DNA of 64,000 nt, taken from Corylus avellana. Lineage: Eukaryota; Streptophyta; Magnoliopsida; Fagales; Betulaceae. The stretch is taken from positions 34,800,060-34,864,059 of the forward strand of contig NC_081541.1 of NCBI RefSeq assembly GCF_901000735.1, given 5' to 3'. Positions 9,541-21,190 of this stretch are shown here, piece by piece. The notes beneath the pieces are model-generated. The model made no database searches. It was not told the DNA's origin and saw only the letters and a list, made by a program, of their open reading frames with translations. How positions within the stretch are numbered: position 1 is the stretch's first letter; each line of letters starts with the position of its first letter. Both the position numbers and the translations under genes were made by a program.

Positions 9541-12130
9541 CAAGATGTTATTTTAGTCCACGTAAGTTTAGATTTGGTGTGAATTTGATTATGCTTTAGT
9601 TTGAAGATTTTTATTTGTACAATTTTACATTTGAAATGGAGCTAATCTATTTTGCAGTCGTTATTTTAGTTTGTTGAATTTAATGGTGTATCTATGTATT
9701 AGATTGAGTTTGTTTAAAGTAGACATATTGTTATAACTGAAGATTAGTCATGGATTAACAAATGTTAATGTCATAGATAGGTCTTGAATATAAGATTGTT
9801 ATGTATGTATTTATAATGTTGTAACATCGTAACTTCGGCTATGATTTTTTCAGAGCTTTATGCTCTGCGATGTAAAAGTTTTATGCTCATGATCATTTTT
9901 CAATTAATGAGACTGGAATGATTTTTCCTTTAATATATATATATATATATAATACTAAAATAATAAACATTGAGTTTATAAAGATGATAAATATGAATAT
10001 GTTAATATAAAAATAATTATTAAGATCTGAAAGAGAAAGAAAAAAGAAAAATTACTTTTAGACTTGAGAATTCTAAAGAATCCACTATCCTATTTAACTA
10101 TGAATAAAAATAAATTTAAAAAGATGCCAATAAAAATAAATTTAAAAAGATAACAAAATTAAATTCAGGTACACTGGACTGCAAATGACGGATCCATGTG
10201 ATGTTAATTTAATATTTCTGACGGATGGACCGCACCACTTCCTCTATGATTAGGATATAATTATAGCCACTCGTGATTTATTAATCAGTGGCCTTGATTT
10301 CAGATTCCAGGCTGTACAGTAGATCCGTGTGCAGGAAAAAAAAAAACATTGTCAATGTTTAGTTACTTAATAGACAATTAAAAAATAAGATTAAAGAAAA
10401 TAAAAAGTAATTAATTTGTCGGCTTAGTGAACCCAATACCCGGTCGAGCAACCAACCAGTTCGAGATCAGGTGTATGGTGTTAGCGGTTGGGAATTAGGC
10501 AACATTTGCAGCAGGGAAGTCTCCAATGAATACGGGACATGCGGTCGACGATTGAGGCATATACGCTATAAAAAATGGTGGCGTACACTAGGCAAGATGG
10601 GATTTCCGTCTTCTTCTCTTTTACGTTACCTTTGTTTTCTCAAAATTATTTTCTTTGAATCATATTATCTCAAGAATCAAAGTTATCTTCCATCTGTCCA
10701 CTACAATAAACTCGTTTGCTAAGCTCTTTTTTTCTTGTAGGTACTTCTAATCATGCCTTGACTCACAACCAACTATTCTACCATAATCACAACAAAATCA
10801 TAAAAGCATTCTAAAATCTCTAATGTTTGCCAAATAATAATAATTATTATTGAAGACTTTTGACAGCTAATTGAAGGAAAATAACTTAATTTTTTATTTT
10901 TTTTTTTCTTTTTGGAGCTTTTCACATTAGTTTACATTTCTATTTTGTCTAGAAGATTGTAACAACTAATAAAGTAAACACTATATTACACCAATGTCAT
11001 GGTCATGATTTCCATGGAGTTGAGGCTTTAAAAAACAAGAGGCGTGGTCACATGTTCAAATCTCTATTTTCCTCTTGTGCGAATATGTCAAAAAAAAAGA
11101 AGGCAAAAATTAATTATTGGATGCGCAGACACGGGAGCGCTAGTTCCGGTGAGGCACACCACGACATTCAATGGGGATATATCAATTTCCTTCTCTAAAA
11201 CATCTTACTTGGGGGAGGGAGAGACAGATTTTAGACATCATAACAATGACATGTAAACAGACAATTGCGTGGAGTAAAGAGGTATTTTTTTAAAAAAATT
11301 TTAAAGGAAAAAAAAAATGTAAAATCAGTTTACAATTAATTCTATGTGATAAGATTAAAAAATAAAAAAATAAAAAATATCTGCACCTAACTTTCGTTTA
11401 AAATTCTGACAAAAATTGTCAGCTTTTAATCAAATGGGGGTTGCCAAAACTACCTCCTAATCATTTGAGGATGTCGAACCATCTCCTCTAAAGCATATTT
11501 GGGGTGGCTAAGTGGTTGTTTCGGCTACCTCTATTAACCGTTTCGGAGTAGTTTGGCCCTCAAATATGTGTTGTATATACTCTGATTTGATCATTTAATT
11601 AATATTATAATATACTTAAATTCAAATATTTTAGGATGTGTAATAAACTAAGTAAATAAAAAAAATTCACATATGTATGGGTCTAAAAAATGGTAGATGC
11701 AATATGGACCTACAAATACATCAAAAAGGGGGCAATGCTATGATTTTCAAAGCATATTATCCACCCTCTCGACCCTATGCACTTATAAAAGTTAAAAACA
11801 TAAATGTGTTACTATCATAATTACTTGATGAGGGCTATCAAACCCATTGTCATCATGTCCAACATATGCCTACTTACCATATTATGATCTTACCAAATTA
11901 CCAATCCGTGTAACCTTAATTTTAATGTCATGCTTACGTCAATAAAAAAGGGAGCTCAGTAATCTGGTTTTTGATTAAGGGGATCATGAATTCAGGCAAA
12001 CAAGTTGTCCCAGATGTACGAGAATTGCCTTACGAATTGCCTTACGGATTTGACTTGGGTGCCGTAAAAAGTTACGTCATTTAAATATGGATCGTTAAAA
12101 AAACTACAATACGTATATTATAATTTTTTG
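9541..12130. other. Gene-free interval with repeat fragments
   Basis: 9600-9930 resembles the non-coding end of a transposon and stops at an AT microsatellite near 9937. 11030-11095 contains a SINE-like tail ending in A. 11440-11590 holds diverged members of the GGTGG/CCACC repeat seen at 13.5 and 31.1 kb. An open stretch around 10471-10720 has no recognisable domain and is not called. Confidence 0.5.
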
Positions 12131-12531
12131 GATAAACTTCACTTAAGACTCTTGAATTACCATGCGTTTTAAGAAGACTTCCCAAATTTCAAAAAATCTC
12201 AATTTAACCCCTTGAATTTTCAATTTGATTCAGTTGACCACCTCCATCAAATTCAGTTGTTAAGCCCTAACGGAAATGACTAAAAAGACCAAATTACACT
12301 TTGATTTTTTTTTGTTAATTTAATTTAATTTGAAATTAAGGGTAAATTTGAAATTTTATAATAAATTTAGGGGTATAAAGGTTATTTTATCATTTTTAAC
12401 GTTTAAGATCTGATGAATATGATACATTGCATTAAATTGAAAGTTTAGGGAGGGGTAAAACTAAGAGTCTTTGAAATTTAGGAGGTCCTCTTAAAATACA
12501 TAATAATTCAGGAGTTTTAAGTGAATTTTTT
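12131..12531. mobile_element. Foldback MITE (about 400 bp)
   Basis: The left arm (from AAACTTCACTTAAGACTC) is the imperfect inverse of the right arm (reverse complement AATTCACTTAAAACTCCTG), and the pairing continues through most of the element. It is non-coding. Confidence 0.7.
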
Positions 12532-13090
12532 TTAATTGTTTTATAGCACTTAAGCCAAATCTTTGCCTTATGTCATTGTTGGTGCCAAATTGCCAATCAA
12601 CCATTGTTAATATATATATATAGATTAAAATTAAAAGTTGGTTGACATAAACTATGAGGGGACATTATATATTGAGTTTGTGTAGTCAATTTGATGCTAT
12701 TGGTGAAGATGATATAATTAGAGAATGCTTTGGGAGGATCAATTGAGTGGCGTCTCAGTCAAGTATAAACAATCATTCAGAGAAATTATAAAAAAATATG
12801 TCTTCTAAGTCAAATTGCACATAGTTTTTTTTTTTTTTTTAGATTAACAGTTTCAACAAATAAAAGTAGTATATTGTTCATCGCTTGCACGCACAAAACA
12901 CATCTGCCAAGACAACCTTAGTTATATCTTAAAATTGTTGCTTTCATGAAATAGGATAACAATGATGCGCCACCATTTCCCTGAAAGATGTAGTAATCCC
13001 TGTTGTTATCAAATTAATTGCGATTATTCAAACCCTTGGAAAGTTTTTTTTTTTTTTGGTTATATTATTACCAAGGACTGCAATTCTAGG

Positions 13091-13246
13091 GTAATGCTAA
13101 GGACCATCTTTTTATCTTCCTAAAGTTGATGTGACTTTCAAAATTACCATTGGATTAAAATTCAAGTATGATTCATCTAAACTTTAATGGTGATTTTAAA
13201 AGTCACATCAACTTTAAGAGGATAAAAAGACAGTCCTTAGCATTAC
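13091..13246. mobile_element. Hairpin MITE, 156 bp
   Basis: The whole element folds. GTAATGCTAAGGAC at the left is matched by the reverse complement of GTCCTTAGCATTAC at the right, and the inverted match extends through TAAAGTTGATGTGACTTT. The TAATGCTA ends recur in weaker copies near 21.4, 40.4 and 42.0 kb. Confidence 0.85.
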
Positions 13247-13454
13247 TCACAATTATGTATATATTAAATAAATTAGTAGTGTTATTTCTGATACTCATTT
13301 ATCACATCCATTTCACACGGATTAATGTTACTTGTTTTAAGGAAACTGAATCCTCTCTAGTCCAAAATAGACCGGAGAAATTGTAGGGTACTCATAATAA
13401 AAAAAAAAAAAATTATTTAAAGTTAGAAAAAAAATAAATAATAATAAAAAAAAG

Positions 13455-13620
13455 AATGGGGTGGTTGGCCACCCTAATTTGGGTAGCTTGAGCCACCCCC
13501 AATGGCCAGCCAGAAGGTGGCCGAACCACTTCCATAGGGGGCCTATTGGGGTGGTTCGGCCACCCCATTTTGGGTAGCTTGAGCCACCCCCAATGGCCAG
13601 CTAGGAGGTGGCAATTTCTT
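13455..13620. repeat. GC-rich GGGGTGG/CCACCCC repeat
   Basis: Two diverged copies of a unit with GGTGGTTGGCCACCC-like inverted arms and the shared core GGGTAGCTTGAGCCACCCCC lie in tandem. GC content is well above the surroundings. Related sequence occurs at 11.5, 23.8 and 31.0-31.3 kb. It is not coding. Confidence 0.7.
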
Positions 13621-13960
13621 CCATGGGCTGACCTATGAGGGTAGTTGAAGCCCTGCTGTAACTTTCATTGGGGGGGTATCCCATCTAAATGAGGTCAGCA
13701 TCCATTCACCACTACATTTTTTATTATTGCAACTTTAAATATTTTAATTAAGTACCATATGAGTCTGTATGCTTCTGGAATTTAATAGCATAAGATTTTT
13801 TTAAAATCTGCTTTCTCATGGATATTGAAGAGGAGATTCAAATCGCTGTTTCGTGTTCCCCATCCTTATGAACAGTAAGCATTTACTCCCTAAATAAATG
13901 TGGTTTATAGCTGTGAACAGTTAGCTTCGGATTATAGCAGCTTTTTTTAAAAAAAAAAAA

Positions 13961-15270
13961 ATGAAGTGTTGTTCGAGGTATTACAACTTTTATTATAAAT
14001 TGACTTGTTAAATAATATTACATTTAACACATTTACAAACTGATGCGACAGTCATTTTGACACTCATTTACATAAAAATATAGCCTACTACATAAATTTG
14101 TAAAAAAAAAATTGTAGTATCTATATATATGTAACTGCAGATGATATAAGTGAATGTGTACAGGCTTTTTGTGATTTTGAAGCCCAAGACAGAAAGCCCA
14201 TCAACTTCTTATTTCTAAACAGAGGATTAATAACCCAAAATTCTGTGGCAAGATTTTTTAGGGGCTGAAGGCCCATAGCCAGCAATAACAGAGTTATTGG
14301 AAATTGTGATTGTACACCCAATTTGTTGTATTACGGGCCTCTCCAAGCCCGCCATAGATTTTATAACCCAAAATTCTGTGGCAAGATTTTTTAGGGGCTG
14401 AAGGCCCATAGCCAGCAATAACAGAGTTATTGGAAATTGTGATTGTACACCCAATTTGTTGTATTACGGGCCTCTCCAAGCCCGCCATAGATTAAAACAC
14501 ACCATCTATATTTGGAATTATATATATATATATATATATAAAGTAGGAATGCATGCCAAATAGTAACTTTTATTTTGCACTTTAAATTTACTATTTTATC
14601 CTTACTCTTTGTTCATCATGATTTAGTTAGATGAGGTTATTTTTGTCTTTTGACATTTATTTAAATTGTAAAACTATAAATTTGCCCTTCCTAAATCTAA
14701 TGAATCTAAAAAGTTGTCTAGATATTTTTGTCTTTTACTTAAATTTACTATTTTATCCTTACTCTTTGTTCATAATGATTTAGTTAGATAAGGTTACTTT
14801 TGTCTTTTGACATTTTTTTAGATTGCGAAACTACTAATTTGCCCTTCCTGAATCTAATGAATTTAAAAAGCTGTCTGGATATTTTTGTCTTTTATATGTA
14901 AATTACCATTTTGCCCTTTGAATAGGTAAACAGTCAAACTTTTTGAGAGATTTTTTGGTCTTTTATGAATGAAGCTTCAGAAATGAGCAAGATTAATGGG
15001 CGATTCAAAATGAATGAGCAAAAAATGGGCGATTAAGAAGGGAATGGGTAAGAAAGAAAAGCAATATATATATATATTTTAGTTGCAGAAGTGTACAGAA
15101 GTAAAAACAAAATCTACTTAAACCGATTTTGTATTCAAATAAGGAATGGAGGAGAAATGAGTAAAAAAGAAAATCTACAACTCAGAGAAGAAATGGAGGA
15201 GAAAAGGTGGAACCATTTTTTTTTTTTTTTTTTGAGAAAATTGCAATGCCACTCCACCTCCACCCGACCC
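13961..15270. repeat. Duplicated block, copy A (partner 15662-16969)
   Basis: From 13961 to the gap this block is virtually identical to 15662-16969. Upstream of 13961 the two sequences (about 13680-13945 vs 15385-15655) remain alignable but noisy, with many small indels, as expected of an unpolished contig end. Block A stops at the gap just where copy B continues towards the GRF-like exon. Confidence 0.88.
14231..14493. repeat. 133-bp tandem duplication (two units)
   Basis: The units 14231-14363 and 14364-14493 are essentially identical and begin TAACCCAAAATTCTGTGG. The same pair occurs at 15932-16194 in the other block. No domain is recognisable in any frame. Confidence 0.9.
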
Positions 15271-15370
15271 NNNNNNNNNNNNNNNNNNNNNNNNNNNNNN
15301 NNNNNNNNNNNNNNNNNNNNNNNNNNNNNNNNNNNNNNNNNNNNNNNNNNNNNNNNNNNNNNNNNNNNNN
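15271..15370. other. Assembly gap of exactly 100 N
   Basis: Exactly 100 N. It separates two near-identical 1.3-kb blocks. Apparent reading frames that cross it are artefacts. Confidence 0.99.
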
Positions 15371-15661
15371 GGTGCCAGCCATCCCATTCTTTTTATTTTT
15401 TTTATTATTATTTTAACTTTAAATAATATTTTATTAAATTTTTATTATGAGTACACATGTCTCATTTGTAACCCTAAGATTTTTTTTAAAGAAATCTTAA
15501 CTATAAACTGGATATTGAAGAGGATCCAAATCCTTGTTTTAAGTGGCTTCCCACATCACCCATTTATGAACAGTAGCATTACTCTTAAATAAATGTGTGG
15601 TTATAACATGTAGACCGATTATCGGATTATATGACTTTTTTTTTTAAAAAAAAAAAAAAAA

Positions 15662-16969
15662 ATGAAGTGTTGTTCGAGGTATTACAACTTTTATTATAAA
15701 TTGACTTGTTAAATAATATTACATTTAACACATTTACAAACTGATGCGACAGTCATTTTGACACTCATTTACATAAAAATATAGCCTACTACATAAATTT
15801 GTAAAAAAAAAATTGTAGTATCTATATATATGTAACTGCAGATGATATAAGTGAATGTGTACAGGCTTTTTGTGATTTTGAAGCCCAAGACAGAAAGCCC
15901 ATCAACTTCTTATTTCTAAACAGAGGATTAATAACCCAAAATTCTGTGGCAAGATTTTTTAGGGGCTGAAGGCCCATAGCCAGCAATAACAGAGTTATTG
16001 GAAATTGTGATTGTACACCCAATTTGTTGTATTACGGGCCTCTCCAAGCCCGCCATAGATTTTATAACCCAAAATTCTGTGGCAAGATTTTTTAGGGGCT
16101 GAAGGCCCATAGCCAGCAATAACAGAGTTATTGGAAATTGTGATTGTACACCCAATTTGTTGTATTACGGGCCTCTCCAAGCCCGCCATAGATTAAAACA
16201 CACCATCTATATTTGGAATTATATATATATATATATATATAAAGTAGGAATGCATGCCAAATAGTAACTTTTATTTTGCACTTTAAATTTACTATTTTAT
16301 CCTTACTCTTTGTTCATCATGATTTAGTTAGATGAGGTTATTTTTGTCTTTTGACATTTATTTAAATTGTAAAACTATAAATTTGCCCTTCCTAAATCTA
16401 ATGAATCTAAAAAGTTGTCTAGATATTTTTGTCTTTTACTTAAATTTACTATTTTATCCTTACTCTTTGTTCATAATGATTTAGTTAGATAAGGTTACTT
16501 TTGTCTTTTGACATTTTTTTAGATTGCGAAACTACTAATTTGCCCTTCCTGAATCTAATGAATTTAAAAAGCTGTCTGGATATTTTTGTCTTTTATATGT
16601 AAATTACCATTTTGCCCTTTGAATAGGTAAACAGTCAAACTTTTTGAGAGATTTTTTGGTCTTTTATGAATGAAGCTTCAGAAATGAGCAAGATTAATGG
16701 GCGATTCAAAATGAATGAGCAAAAAATGGGCGATTAAGAAGGGAATGGGTAAGAAAGAAAAGCAATATATATATATATTTTAGTTGCAGAAGTGTACAGA
16801 AGTAAAAACAAAATCTACTTAAACCGATTTTGTATTCAAATAAGGAATGGAGGAGAAATGAGTAAAAAAGAAAATCTACAACTCAGAGAAGAAATGGAGG
16901 AGAAAAGGTGGAACCATTTTTTTTTTTTTTTTGAGAAAATTGCAATGCCACTCCACCTCCACCCAACCC
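15662..16969. repeat. Duplicated block, copy B (partner 13961-15270)
   Basis: This is the counterpart of copy A and continues directly into the GRF-like exon at 17056. It contains the 133-bp tandem pair (15932-16194), a (TA)n run near 16220, and a second imperfect tandem of about 157 bp (16281-16437 and 16438-16596), whose units both start with a TAAATTTACTATTTTATCC segment. Confidence 0.88.
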
Positions 16970-17055
16970 CTCAAGTCTCTATCTTTTTTTCCAACGATCC
17001 AATGTTCCATTTCCTCAGCTTGGTAATTTTGTGAGTTTTTGGTGGGCTTTTTTAG

Positions 17056-17310
17056 ATGGATTTGGGGGCGGTGAGTTTGGATGGGTTAATAGGTTTAGAG
17101 ACAAATTTTTCTTCTCTTGCTTTAGATCCTGAGACAAAGCAGAAATGGTACAAAGCTGGGTTCCTCAAGCAAGAGAGATCTGCTGGAACCTTTGAAGATG
17201 ACTGGAGGAGCTCAAAGTTGGCAAAGACTGATGATTTCTCTGCCTCAAAAGTCATGGTGCTTCAACAAAGAAATGCTTCACGGAGATCTAAGAAGAATGT
17301 TATGAAGACG
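17056..17310 (+). pseudogene. Growth-regulating factor (GRF) first-exon fragment
   Basis: This 85-codon open exon starts MDLG and contains DPETKQKWY, GFLKQERSAG, EDDWRSSKLAKTDDFSASK and LQQRNA. These match the N-terminal region of plant GRF transcription factors (GRF1/GRF2 type) that precedes the QLQ domain. It ends at a good splice donor (AAGACG then GTGAGT, 17311). No QLQ (GIF co-activator binding) or WRC (DNA-binding) domain follows in the next several kilobases. Instead an IQM-derived fragment lies 0.5 kb downstream. The encoded piece could not act as a GRF. Keeping the donor argues for DNA-level copying or rearrangement rather than a retrocopy. The family call is fairly firm; whether the chimeric locus is transcribed is unknown. 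Confidence 0.75.
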
Positions 17311-17832
17311 GTGAGTTGTTTTTCAATTTTTATTTTATATTATAATTACGTTATACCCGGTGATTATTAAGCACATAAATCATGCTAATTGGTAGTATTT
17401 TGCTTAGGTGATTTTTGGGTTGAGTTTTGTGGGAATTTCTTTTTTTGTGGGTTTCCGTGTGTGTGTGGGGGGGTCAACGATGAGTTTGGGTTTTTTTTTT
17501 TAAAAAAAAAAAATTTTTTATTTTTTTTTATGGAGTATGTGTGATATGAATCAGAAGTGAGTTTGGTAAGCGCTAATTTTCAGTGACTTCATTAGGTTTG
17601 ATATTGTGAGAACAAACATATTGTTGCTAATGACTTAATAACAAATGAATCTATGGGACAATGTCTTTGTACAATTGCTTTGCTCTATTCAATACTCAAT
17701 TAATAGAGAAAATGCTGATGATGCATTCTATGAGTTTCAGAACCCCAAGGGGAAGGTCCAGGCTTATGTGTTTGATGGCAATTTCTTAGCTTTGGCTTTT
17801 TTTTTTTTTTTTTTGGAATAAATTGGGAATCC

Positions 17833-18103
17833 ATGGAAATAAACCTTGAAGCATCTTATTCATCCAAGGATGCAGTTCCTGACAGCGAGAGTTATGATTC
17901 AATCTCGTCAATGGGTAGAAATCATGAAGGAATGAAGATCAAGAAGCCCACGCTTTTGCTTCCTAAACCAGTGACATTGTTTTCTCCAAAGCCAGTTAGT
18001 GAGCTTGATGTTGCTGCAACTAAGCTTTTGAAAGTCTATTAAGAGTTGTTGGACTAGACGGAACCTTGCAGATTATGCAGTTGTGGTTGAGGAGGAACTC
18101 TAG
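17833..18103 (+). pseudogene. IQM (IQ-motif calmodulin-binding protein) fragment, frameshifted
   Basis: The frame from ATG 17833 gives KKPTLLLPKPVTLFSPKPVS and ELDVAATKLLKVY, the segment leading into the IQ motif of plant IQM proteins. It then stops. One extra T at about 18039-18040 breaks the frame. Past it, the next frame reads KSCWTRRNLADYAVVVEE, the continuation of the IQ region (family form SYRTRRNLADCAVVVEE), and ends at TAG 18101. The large conserved catalytic-like body of IQM proteins is absent. A possible additional exon starts after an acceptor (GAGTTTCAG) near 17740. The piece sits directly downstream of a GRF fragment, and the two families are unrelated. It is a decayed fragment, and the frame break is unlikely to be only a base-calling error because the gene body is missing. 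Confidence 0.78.
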
Positions 18104-19630
18104 ATTGTTTTTATATTATCTCAATTTCTTTCATTTGTGGTTGAGGGTTTAATTTCTATTGTGCTCTCTGGGTTTCTTGAGTTTGGTGGGTTTTTGACAA
18201 TTCTTTCGTTGGGTGCAGAGTATGACTTTTATAGTTAAATTTTCGATTTTTCATGTGTGAAATTTGATAAATTTGATGGGTTTTGTTTAATTTTTTTTAT
18301 TGGTTGTTTCTTTGATTGTCCAGAGTAGAGAGGTAAGATCGAGAGAGACGAGCGGAGAGTGAGATCTTGAGATAGAGAGAAGCTGAGAAACAAATTAAAG
18401 ACCTGTTGTTGCATATTGCTTCCTCATGTTTAGTGATTGGGTACGGCTGGGTTTTGCTTCCTCATGTTGGTGATTTTGTATTGCTGGATATTTTTCTAAA
18501 AGTAATTTATTTTTTAAAATTGTAAATTTTGAGAATGCTGCTACAATTTTTTTGTTGGCTCAATGAATAGTAAATTTGAAAAACAAGTGCCAAATATTTT
18601 TTTGAATTTATTCTGTATTCATGGCAGCTTCATATATTATATTTTTTATTTGGTTACTGGTAAATTTTATTCAAATTTTGCAAGAAAAACATACGTGTAG
18701 TAATTTGTATCAGCTTCATATGTTATATTCGTCAATTGTCCCCAAGGGGTACAACATGTTTTTGAAAGAACTAGCATACATATCATGTCTTGAAATACTT
18801 TTTAAGCTCTTATATTTACAGCACAATAAGACTATCTATCTTGCAAGACCTAAGAGAGAACTTGTAATATGAGTATCTTCGAACTTTTATGTAATAAGAT
18901 GTATGATGATTACATATACATATGCAGCAACATAGTGGTCTATGCATGTTATTTAGATAGATACTGAGTAATTATTAATAATTGTATATATAGAGTTAGT
19001 GTGCAGATCCCTATTTCCGACATATCTACTTCCACATGACTTATCTGTTTTTTTTTTTTTTTTACAAAATTCACCTCACATTCAACATACAACACACCCA
19101 TATTATATACTAAACTTACTCATATCCTTATTTCTTCTTCTTTCCTCATTTTTCAAACTTACTCACCTAAACAAATGACTCAGTCACTTGCTTTTGTTTC
19201 TTTTCTCCTTTGCTTTTATTTCTTTTCTCCTTTTCCTAATGTCTCATGCAGTTTGTTCCCAATTTTTTTTTTTTTTTTTTTTTTACCTATATGGGGATTT
19301 GAGAGAGAACAAAATAAGAACGAAGAAAAGAAGGAATAAAAATTTAAAAGAAAATAAGGAAACAAAGCATGGGTCATTTATTCATAAAGGAAGATAATGA
19401 GTAGATTCTCCAATAATGCTTAAATTTTCAGCGAAATGAATTGGAATGCTGAAATTTAAAAGCAGCATCCGTAAACAAAAGAAAAGTCTAAGCTATTGGG
19501 CCATGATGAGTTGTATAAAAATCTTACACATCCTTTCTTACAAACTCATATATAATCAACTTTCTATATTTATCTTATTGCAAAAAACAATTGCATCAAA
19601 ATTATAAACTCTAACAAACAATGAATGCAG
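18104..19630. other. Gene-free interval
   Basis: 18300-18390 is purine-rich and GAGAGA-like, resembling an untranslated region. 18546-18600 resembles, in reverse complement, the ATTTACTATT segment at 16280, a possible weak terminal inverted repeat of a unit enclosing the GRF and IQM pieces. The remainder is AT-rich with T and A runs. Confidence 0.4.
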
Positions 19631-20022
19631 CACTCCATCTTTTGGGTCAAAGCAAAAATCATTGTCAATAACTTGCAACAACGTTTTGGTTACATGGCCG
19701 GCAACAAATGTAGCAAAACTACATGTGTAGAAGTTAATGAAACACTTGCTTGTCTAAATTGCATGAAAACAAATGCTATTGCACAACCACGGTATGGACA
19801 ATCTACTTCTACATGACTTTTCTTTAACTTGGAAATATAAAATAAACAAATTTTATACTTTTAACATCATATCCCTAATTTTTTTTCTTCTATGTTTTAT
19901 GATATGATTTTAGATGTCGTGTACATGTGGAATTACATGATGCAACTGGTTTGTTAGTCGCATTTTTGTTTGGCGAAGATGCAAAAAAGTTCTTGCAATG
20001 CTCAACAAATAAATTAATGTAA
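19631..20022 (+). pseudogene. RPA1-like zinc-ribbon/OB-fold fragment (two exons)
   Basis: Exon 1 (about 19631-19791) starts after TGCAG and encodes HSIFWVKAKI, a GYMAGNKCSKTTC block, CLNC and QPR. Exon 2 (19914-20022) starts after TTTTAG and continues in phase as CRVHVELHDATGLLVAFLFG then EDAKKFL, before a TAA. This is the order of the C-terminal zinc ribbon and OB strand of RPA70-type single-strand DNA-binding proteins, also carried by plant Helitrons. The first cysteine of the ribbon's first CxxC pair appears to be glycine, while the second pair (CLNC) is kept. No N-terminal OB folds or helicase are visible nearby. It is a degenerate fragment of an RPA1 paralogue or Helitron-borne RPA; I did not find Helitron ends. 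Confidence 0.62.
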
Positions 20023-21190
20023 TACAACACTGAGGCATTAAAAAAATCAAAATTAAAATTGTCATAGCTCACAAAATGTTTTTGTTACTCAATATTATGA
20101 ATATAGGTTATCAATATCTTCCGCTTTTTTCATAGTACCAACAAATACCTTCCACTTCTCGTCAAACCTTTGCAACATGAATTTTTCCTCTTTGTTTTTA
20201 TGATTTATCAAACCTATCTTACTTTTATTCTCCTGTAAATAAGAGGGCATTACTGATATAGAAAGCCTTGCAAGACTTTCTTCAAAGCAACAATTCATTA
20301 TTCGGTTAAGAGCTACATTGATTGATAGACGTGAAGGACCATGCTAAAGATTCAACATTACTGCTGTTGAAGAGCTACCAAACGAAAATAGATCAATTTT
20401 CACAACTGAATAATTATGTGTGCTATATAAATTAACTTTTTCTCATACTTTAACACCGAGAACCAATGCATGTGCTATCCCCACTAGTATATATATCAAC
20501 TTTTATCATTATTTTTTTTACAATTTACATGGTAGTCTATGCGAGCATAAAATATAGCTAAATGCTTTGAAATTACAAAGGCATAGATATAATCAGAAAT
20601 TTTTTAAAATCAAATGATATCTATGACATCCAGTTCCGCTAACCCATATACAACTTTAGTTATAAAACAGATCTACTCCAGGCATATTAGATCTAAGATA
20701 TGGGTAGTTCAAATTACCAAAAATTATTTTCCGGCCGTGAGAGATAATCCATCACACCGATTCTCCTCGGCCTCAAAGGTCAGGAGTCAACTCTAGTCCT
20801 CAATCCAAAAGTTAGGAAAAAAATAGCAAAAAACTGAAAACCACAAAACCCCACCAGAAGCAGCAACAGAGGAGCACGACATCGTAAACATTTACGGAAA
20901 AACACGATTTGGCGCGTGAGATCCATTCGTTGGCGCGTGAGAAACACGCTCCGGGACGCAAGACTTCGTTGGTTGATCAATGCAGAAGCAATGGAAAGCA
21001 AAGAAACCGGCGGGAACAAGTAGATCTGAGTATGAAGAATTAGATCAATATCTAAAGTAAAACACCAAAACAAAAACCAAAATAGACTACATAGAAAGCA
21101 CCTAGCACTACTACCGGGGGGGAAGGAAGAGAAAGAGAGAAGAACAAGGAAGGGGAGAGGAGAGAAGAACGGCATCTGTGTTTTTTTCAT
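20023..21190. other. Gene-free interval with a GC-shifted patch
   Basis: 20740-21180 is less AT-rich than its surroundings. It contains two exact copies of TTGGCGCGTGAGA (20909-20921 and 20930-20942), 21 bp apart, the first within an E2F-like TTTGGCGC. A minus-strand open frame here has no recognisable domain and biased composition, so I do not call it. The stretch could be a promoter or LTR remnant. Confidence 0.35.

Noticed and set aside
10471..10722. Small plus-strand frame with Gly/Arg/Cys-rich start
   Set aside because: No domain, no splice signals, and flanked by repeats.
15091..15426. Frames crossing the N gap
   Set aside because: They are translated through undetermined bases, so they are not evidence of a gene.
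14121..16189. Repeated small minus-strand frames in the 133-bp tandem
   Set aside because: They simply reflect the tandem unit and occur twice because of the assembly duplication; no domain or conserved start context.
20780..21190. Minus-strand frame of 136 codons
   Set aside because: Biased Phe/Leu/Ser composition, no recognisable motif and no splice context. Could be a retroelement or leader; left uncalled.
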